Assembly: GCA_023146355.1 (NCBI GenBank)
Contig: JAGLCH010000185.1
Span: forward strand, 1 to 10,899
Source: Bacteriovoracaceae bacterium
GTDB lineage: Bacteria; Bdellovibrionota; Bacteriovoracia; Bacteriovoracales; Bacteriovoracaceae
DNA length: 10,899 nucleotides
Direction: 5' to 3'
Below the pieces are notes generated by a model, which saw nothing but the letters and a program-made list of their open reading frames with translations, did not search any database and was not told the origin of the DNA. A program made the translations under genes and the position numbers. Of this stretch, positions 7,354 through 10,899 are shown piece by piece (position 1 is the stretch's first letter; the number at the start of each line of letters is the position of its first letter).

Positions 7354-7532
7354 TTGATCGCTACTTTTAAGGTCGCAGGTGAGTTGGAGATATATTTGAT
7401 TTTATCAACAGTGGTGATACAATCATTATTAAACCAAAACTAACAAGCAGTTCAGGTAAACTTGTAGTTGAGGCACACAGTGGAAATGAATTTATAACTC
7501 AGATCCCCATTTATCTATCAGTGAAAAAATGA
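7354..7532 (+). pseudogene. Possible broken coding remnant ending on the regulator start
   Basis: One frame is open from 7383 to a TGA at 7530-7532 and reads like a beta-rich protein end (for example SGDTIIIKPKLTSS and GKLVVEAHSGNEF). It has no ATG, GTG or TTG start. A neighbouring frame from 7354 reads LIATFKVAGELEIY up to 7395. Adding one T to the T-run at 7400-7403 would join the two into one 59-codon frame. The TGA overlaps the regulator's ATG as ATGA, and the regulator has no clear ribosome site of its own. The GD-x-III...GK-VV-A pattern faintly recalls UmuD/LexA-type S24 domains, but no catalytic Ser or Lys is present. It may be chance: an open run of this size is not rare. Confidence 0.25.
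7396..7425. promoter_or_regulatory. Tandem TGAT-N3-ATCA inverted repeats in the divergent promoter gap
   Basis: TTGAT-TTT-ATCAA at 7396-7408 is a perfect 13-base inverted repeat. Its half-sites equal the FNR consensus but with a 3-base rather than 4-base spacer. A second element, TGAT-ACA-ATCA, lies at 7415-7425, its centre 18 bases further on. They lie between the divergent GNAT-pab operon and the Crp/Fnr-family regulator gene, so autoregulation or divergent control is plausible. I find no convincing -35/-10 pair here for either direction. Confidence 0.4.
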
Positions 7533-8197
7533 ATATTGCTCAGACCTTAAAAACTATTTTTATCTTTAAACGTTTTACTGACGAACAGTTGGAGCATATT
7601 GCACGCTTCGTGACCCCTGTTAAAATGAAAAAAGGGGAGATCCTTTTTGTTCAAGGGGAAAATGTATGTGCCTTTTTTGCTGTAGCACACGGCCGTCTTT
7701 CTGTATTTCGCTCCTCAAAAAGTGGACTCGAACAAACGCTTCACATCGCAAATGATCGTGAAGTTGTGGCAGAAGCTGCCATCTTTGGAAAAAGTGAGTT
7801 TCCCGCCAGTTGTAAAGCACTCAAGGATAGTTTAGTTCTAAAAGTCCCTAGGGGCCCATTTATTGAATATATGATGAAGCATCCTGAAGCAGCAATCTCT
7901 GTTATGGCCGCTTACTCTATCCGACTGCGTGAATTTGTTACGATGATTGAATATCTCTCCTTAGATGACGTTAAGCTACGTGTAATCAAGTACTTACAGC
8001 GAAATTGCCGCCCAGCTCCTGATGGAGGGATGGCCATAGAACTTACTATGAGTAAAAAAGAGCTGGCAGGATTACTAGGGACAGCACCTGAAACCCTCTC
8101 AAGAACCCTTAAAAAGCTAAAAGAAGAGAAGCATATCTCTGAAGATGGTAAACTCATTAGAATTACTGACCCCAACAGCTTTTTTTCCGAACTATAA
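7529..8197 (+). CDS. hcpR: Crp/Fnr-family transcriptional regulator, HcpR/DNR-like
   Basis: This 222-residue regulator has a cyclic-nucleotide-binding-like sensor barrel (about 10-115), a long dimerisation helix (about 120-145) and a winged helix-turn-helix (about 145-215). The recognition helix APETLSRTL (186-194) carries E188, S191 and R192, the E-x2-S-R pattern by which FNR reads TTGAT half-sites. It lacks FNR's N-terminal cysteine cluster, so it is not an oxygen-sensing Fe-S protein of the FNR type. Its scattered Cys (47, 95, 160) form no recognisable cluster motif. HcpR and DNR relatives sense NO, in studied cases through haem. The FNR-type box 19 bases past its stop and the downstream hcp genes are its probable targets. 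The start is set by the canonical N-terminus (LKTIFIFKRFTDEQLEHIA), although no good ribosome site precedes it. Confidence 0.85.
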   Translation: MNIAQTLKTIFIFKRFTDEQLEHIARFVTPVKMKKGEILFVQGENVCAFFAVAHGRLSVFRSSKSGLEQTLHIANDREVVAEAAIFGKSEFPASCKALKDSLVLKVPRGPFIEYMMKHPEAAISVMAAYSIRLREFVTMIEYLSLDDVKLRVIKYLQRNCRPAPDGGMAIELTMSKKELAGLLGTAPETLSRTLKKLKEEKHISEDGKLIRITDPNSFFSEL

Positions 8198-8215
8198 TCA
8201 CTTTTCCATTTTATC

Positions 8216-8229
8216 TTGATCTAGGTCAA
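8216..8229 (+). promoter_or_regulatory. FNR/DNR-type operator, TTGAT-CTAG-GTCAA
   Basis: The 14-base site matches the FNR consensus TTGAT-N4-ATCAA at 9 of 10 specified bases, around a palindromic CTAG core. It is the only close 4-spaced match I noticed in the window, and it lies immediately downstream of a regulator whose recognition helix suits this half-site. Its centre (8222.5) lies 41.5 bases before the start predicted from the -10 at 8252-8257, the class II activator position. Confidence 0.8.
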
Positions 8230-8251
8230 TGATTTTTTGGTGCGAATGACC

Positions 8252-8257
8252 GATACT
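8252..8257 (+). promoter_or_regulatory. -10 element of the ferredoxin-hcp promoter
   Basis: GATACT matches the -10 consensus at 4 of 6 positions and sits 22 bases after the FNR-type box, replacing the need for a -35 element. Transcription would start near 8264, leaving a 22-base leader with GAGG (8277-8280) before the ATG at 8286. The assignment depends on the operator spacing. Confidence 0.5.
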
Positions 8258-8285
8258 CCGTTTGTATTAAATAAGTGAGGAACTC

Positions 8286-9107
8286 ATGAAAAGAAAAATT
8301 ATTGAAATTAACGAAGACCTATGTAACGGATGTGGTGATTGTACTACTGGTTGTTCTGAAGGTGCATTACAAATAATTGATGGAAAAGCAAAGCTAGTGA
8401 AAGAAGACTTCTGTGATGGCTTCGGAGATTGTATTGGAACGTGTCCTACTGGTGCATTGCAAATTATTGAGCGTGAAGCTGCTGCCTTTGATGAAGAAGC
8501 TACTATTGAGTATCTTCGAGAAACTCAAGGCGAAGAAGCTGTAAAAAAAATGGTTGATGCACAAAGAGAGCATCACGAAAATGAAAAAAAAGCAAAAGCG
8601 GAAATGAAACCAATGCCATCTGGTGGTGGTTGCCCGGGACTCCGTAACTTTTCACTAAAAAAAGATACACCCAAAGTCGCACCGGCACCTCTTGCTAATT
8701 CTTCTGCAGGTCCTGCGCAGCTTATCCCAAGTGAACTTACACAATGGCCTGTTCAGCTTCACCTTGTTAATCCATCAGCACCATACTTAAATGGAAAAGA
8801 ACTCGTAATCATGAGCACCTGTGCTCCACTTGCTTCTGCTGATTGTCACTGGCGCTATCTGAAGGGGAGATCTGTTGTTGTTGCTTGTCCAAAACTCGAT
8901 AATACCGGACCTTATACTGAAAAGCTCACACAGATGCTCATGCAAAATGATATTCCAAGAGTAATTATTGTAAGAATGGAAGTGCCATGTTGTGGAGGCC
9001 TCTCTCATTTTGGAGCAGATGCTGTAGCAAATTGTGGAAAAGATGTTATTTTAGAAGAGCACACTATTGGTGTAGATGGATCTTTAAAAAGCGTAAAAGA
9101 ACTTTAA
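8286..9107 (+). CDS. Hcp-associated iron-sulfur ferredoxin-like protein
   Basis: This 273-residue cytoplasmic protein has an N-terminal ferredoxin domain with two duplicated halves. C13-x2-C16-x2-C19-x3-C23 is a complete [4Fe-4S] set. C43-x5-C49-x3-C53 lacks the second cysteine (Phe46), as I recall for relatives that carry a hydrophobic residue there. An Ala/Glu/Lys helix and Pro/Ala-rich linker (65-150) contains GGGCPG (113-118). The C-terminal domain (about 155-273) has six Cys, including ADCHWRYLKG (185-194), ACPKLD (200-205) and VPCCGG (233-238), and may bind another cofactor or dock a partner. It lies 69 bases before hcp and shares its promoter. With no hcr gene present, it is the likely electron donor to Hcp. 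The role is inferred from context and similar gene pairs in anaerobes. Confidence 0.85.
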   Translation: MKRKIIEINEDLCNGCGDCTTGCSEGALQIIDGKAKLVKEDFCDGFGDCIGTCPTGALQIIEREAAAFDEEATIEYLRETQGEEAVKKMVDAQREHHENEKKAKAEMKPMPSGGGCPGLRNFSLKKDTPKVAPAPLANSSAGPAQLIPSELTQWPVQLHLVNPSAPYLNGKELVIMSTCAPLASADCHWRYLKGRSVVVACPKLDNTGPYTEKLTQMLMQNDIPRVIIVRMEVPCCGGLSHFGADAVANCGKDVILEEHTIGVDGSLKSVKEL

Positions 9108-9133
9108 AACCTAAAAATAATTTAATTAGAAAT

Positions 9134-9148
9134 GCCCCCTCGGGGGAC
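9134..9148 (+). other. Short GC hairpin between ferredoxin gene and hcp
   Basis: CCCC and GGGG (9135-9138, 9143-9146) enclose a CTCG loop in otherwise AT-rich spacer. No T-run follows, so it is not a standard terminator. It lies 19 bases before the hcp ribosome site and could affect mRNA processing or stability between the two genes. Confidence 0.4.
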
Positions 9149-9166
9149 TATGAACTAAGTATCTTT

Positions 9167-9171
9167 GGAGG
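9167..9171 (+). promoter_or_regulatory. Ribosome-binding site GGAGG that fixes the hcp start
   Basis: GGAGG lies 5 bases before ATG 9177. A TTG at 9165 is in frame but overlaps this site and would add four residues foreign to the family, so ATG 9177 is chosen. ATG 9183 would give the classical MFC start but sits 11 bases from the site. Confidence 0.85.
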
Positions 9172-9176
9172 AACTT

Positions 9177-10805
9177 ATGGGAATGTTTTGTTATCAGTGT
9201 CAGGAAGCTGTCGGTGGTGTTGGCTGTAAAGTAGCTGGTGCTTGCGGGAAAGTGGAATCAACTTCTAATCTTCAAGACCTATTGGTATTTATGTTGAGAG
9301 GAATCTCACTCTATCAAGAAGCTGCAATTGAAAAAAATGGTAAGGGAAGCCGTGAGGCCGATATTTTTGTAACTGAATCTCTATTTGCAACAATCACTAA
9401 CGCAAACTTTGATGACGAGGATTTTATTACTCGAATTAAGGGTGCCATTATTCTACGTGATAAGCTTAAAGCTGAATACGGATCACTTGTTAACTCAAGC
9501 TATGACGCACTAACATGGAGTACAGAAAACGTTCAAGAGTTCCACGCAAAAGCAGCTGAAGTTGGCGTACAGTCCATTGAAAACGAAGATGTACGTTCAC
9601 TTCGTGAGCTTGCTATCTACGGACTTAAGGGAATTGCAGCTTATGCTCACCATGCATATGTAATTGCAAAAGAAAATCAAGAAGTTTTCAATCAAATGCA
9701 TACTACTCTTGCCTCAACAACAAGAGAGCTATCTCTAGAAGATATGATTGCAGTGGTTATGAAGACTGGAGAGCTAGCAGTTTCAACAATGGCACTTCTT
9801 GATGAAGCAAACACAAGTACATACGGAAATCCTGAATTGTCTGAAGTAAATATTGGAGTAGGAACAAACCCAGGGATCTTAATCTCAGGTCACGACCTAA
9901 AAGATATCGAGCAACTTCTTGAGCAAACAAAAGGGACTGGAGTAGACGTATATACTCACAGTGAAATGCTTCCAGCACACTACTACCCTAAATTTAAGCA
10001 GCACGAGCACCTAAGAGGAAACTACGGTGGAGCTTGGTGGACACAAGCAAAAGAATTTGAAACATTCAATGGTCCAATTGTAATGACTACAAATTGTATT
10101 GTTCCAGTTAAAGACTCATACAGAAACCGCATCTATACAACTGGTGTTGTTGGATATCCTGGTGTCGCAAGAGTTGCTGAAGCTGGCGAAAAGAAAGACT
10201 TTACTGCAATCATTGAGCAGGCAAAGAAATGTGCTGCTCCGATTGAAATTGAAACTGGAAAGATTGTAGGTGGATTTGCTCACTCACAAGTAATGGCACT
10301 TGCTGACAAAGTTGTCGATGCTGTTAAATCTGGTGCAATTAAGAAATTTATCGTTATGGCAGGATGTGATGGACGCCAGAAGGGAAGAAATTACTATACT
10401 GATCTTGCAGAATCTCTACCTAAGGATACTGTTATTCTTACAGCTGGTTGTGCTAAGTTCCGTTACAATAAATTAGAGCTTGGAGATATCGGTGGAATAC
10501 CAAGAGTATTAGATGCTGGACAGTGTAATGACTCTTACTCACTTGCAGTAATCGCTCTTAAGCTTAAAGAAGTATTTGGACTTGATGATATTAATGATCT
10601 TCCAATTGAATACGATATAGCATGGTATGAGCAAAAAGCTGTTACCGTTTTACTTGCACTACTTCACCTTGGAGTAAAAGGGATTCGTCTTGGGCCAACA
10701 CTCCCAGCTTTCCTTTCACCAAATGTTGTAAAGGTTCTTGTTGAAAATTTCAACATTAAGCCAATTGGAACAGTTGAAGAAGATCTTGCAGACATGATGA
10801 AATAA
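9177..10805 (+). CDS. hcp: Hybrid cluster protein, class I (hydroxylamine/NO reductase)
   Basis: This 542-residue protein is the hybrid cluster protein, which reduces NO to N2O or hydroxylamine to ammonia in vitro and counters nitrosative stress. The N-terminal cubane motif C5-x2-C8-x8-C17-x5-C23 is the class I pattern, not the class II spacing of E. coli. All hybrid-cluster ligands are recognisable by spacing: His239, Glu263, Cys307, Cys397 (persulfide position), Cys425, Cys450 and Glu485, plus Lys487. There is no sign of the class III internal deletion. Full length is reached before a hairpin-terminator region. The probable electron source is the ferredoxin-like protein upstream, since no Hcr reductase gene accompanies it. 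Regulation by the adjacent HcpR/DNR-like protein through the operator upstream of the ferredoxin gene is inferred. Confidence 0.97.
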   Translation: MGMFCYQCQEAVGGVGCKVAGACGKVESTSNLQDLLVFMLRGISLYQEAAIEKNGKGSREADIFVTESLFATITNANFDDEDFITRIKGAIILRDKLKAEYGSLVNSSYDALTWSTENVQEFHAKAAEVGVQSIENEDVRSLRELAIYGLKGIAAYAHHAYVIAKENQEVFNQMHTTLASTTRELSLEDMIAVVMKTGELAVSTMALLDEANTSTYGNPELSEVNIGVGTNPGILISGHDLKDIEQLLEQTKGTGVDVYTHSEMLPAHYYPKFKQHEHLRGNYGGAWWTQAKEFETFNGPIVMTTNCIVPVKDSYRNRIYTTGVVGYPGVARVAEAGEKKDFTAIIEQAKKCAAPIEIETGKIVGGFAHSQVMALADKVVDAVKSGAIKKFIVMAGCDGRQKGRNYYTDLAESLPKDTVILTAGCAKFRYNKLELGDIGGIPRVLDAGQCNDSYSLAVIALKLKEVFGLDDINDLPIEYDIAWYEQKAVTVLLALLHLGVKGIRLGPTLPAFLSPNVVKVLVENFNIKPIGTVEEDLADMMK

Positions 10806-10812
10806 TTAAGTT

Positions 10813-10826
10813 TCACCTTAGGGTGA
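10813..10826 (+). other. Hairpin 1 downstream of hcp
   Basis: TCACC and GGTGA flank a TTAG loop, starting 8 bases after the hcp stop. No T-run follows; it may protect the mRNA 3' end or be incidental. Confidence 0.4.
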
Positions 10827-10830
10827 TATG

Positions 10831-10850
10831 TTATGAGAAATCATAATTTT
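10831..10850 (+). terminator. AT-rich hairpin with GAAA loop and T-run
   Basis: TTATGA and TCATAA form a perfect 6-base stem closed by a GAAA tetraloop and followed by TTTT. It resembles a weak intrinsic terminator. As DNA it is a 16-base palindrome and might instead be a protein-binding site. Confidence 0.4.
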
Positions 10851-10884
10851 AGGGGGAGGCCATCTGGCCACCCCCTACTTATTT
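10851..10884 (+). terminator. Intrinsic terminator of the ferredoxin-hcp operon
   Basis: AGGGGG pairs with CCCCCT (10851-10856, 10871-10876). An inner GGCC/GGCC stem closes an ATCT loop, with one A-A mismatch between the two stems. The tail ACTTATTT is moderately T-rich. Strong GC stem in AT-rich surroundings, 45 bases after the hcp stop. Nothing further is recognisable up to the window end. Confidence 0.75.
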
Positions 10885-10899
10885 AAAGTGACTAAAACA

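Noticed and set aside
7354..7532. Calling the fragment before the regulator an S24/LexA/UmuD remnant
   Set aside because: Only a loose GD...VV pattern matches; the catalytic Ser and Lys are absent, so I leave it unnamed.
8193..8198. Perfect TATAAT at the end of the regulator gene
   Set aside because: It overlaps the stop codon and has no -35 at 16-18 bases; transcription from it would start upstream of the operator. A weak basal promoter cannot be excluded.
9165..9176. TTG at 9165 as the hcp start
   Set aside because: It falls on the GGAGG ribosome site and adds residues not seen in Hcp proteins; ATG 9177 fits better.
1..10899. Mobile elements, CRISPR arrays, tRNA or rRNA genes
   Set aside because: No repeat-spacer pattern, transposase or integrase motif, or recognisable structural RNA was seen on either strand.

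Overview
The window is AT-rich DNA, densely coding, from a Gram-negative bacterium. Evidence for two membranes is a signal-peptide beta-barrel porin-like protein, a LolA-like periplasmic protein and an RND/MMPL exporter. The mix of an HcpR/DNR-like regulator, a class I hybrid cluster protein with a ferredoxin partner, and low-GC coding resembles Bdellovibrionota/Bacteriovorax-type or other former deltaproteobacteria. That placement is inference only; no rRNA or other taxonomic marker is present. I see no tRNA, rRNA, CRISPR array, transposase or integrase.

Region 1 (1-4397, minus strand) is an envelope operon. An 834-residue RND/MMPL exporter comes first, then a periplasmic LolA-like protein, then an outer-membrane porin-like protein (DUF1302-like) that runs off the left edge. 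Together they look like one inner-membrane-to-outer-membrane route for a lipid or other hydrophobic cargo, which cannot be named from sequence. The 174-base gap upstream (4398-4571) holds a weak promoter candidate, a direct repeat and an AT-rich inverted repeat.

Region 2 (4572-7322, minus strand) is a tight four-gene operon: a YjcF/ElaA-like GNAT acetyltransferase, then pabA, pabB and pabC. Each junction is a 4-base ATGA overlap. PabA and PabB make aminodeoxychorismate from chorismate and glutamine, and PabC releases p-aminobenzoate for folate. The acetyltransferase is the odd member.

Region 3 (7323-7528) is the gap between divergent genes. It holds two TGAT-N3-ATCA inverted repeats and an open frame that looks like a broken coding remnant. 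The remnant's stop codon overlaps the start of the next gene.

Region 4 (7529-10899, plus strand) is a nitrosative-stress module. It has a Crp/Fnr-family regulator with an FNR-type recognition helix, an FNR-type box (TTGAT-N4-GTCAA) centred 41.5 bases upstream of a predicted transcription start, an iron-sulfur ferredoxin-like protein, and hcp with all recognisable cluster ligands. No hcr reductase is present, so the ferredoxin-like protein probably feeds electrons to Hcp. Three successive hairpins, the last a GC-rich terminator, follow hcp.
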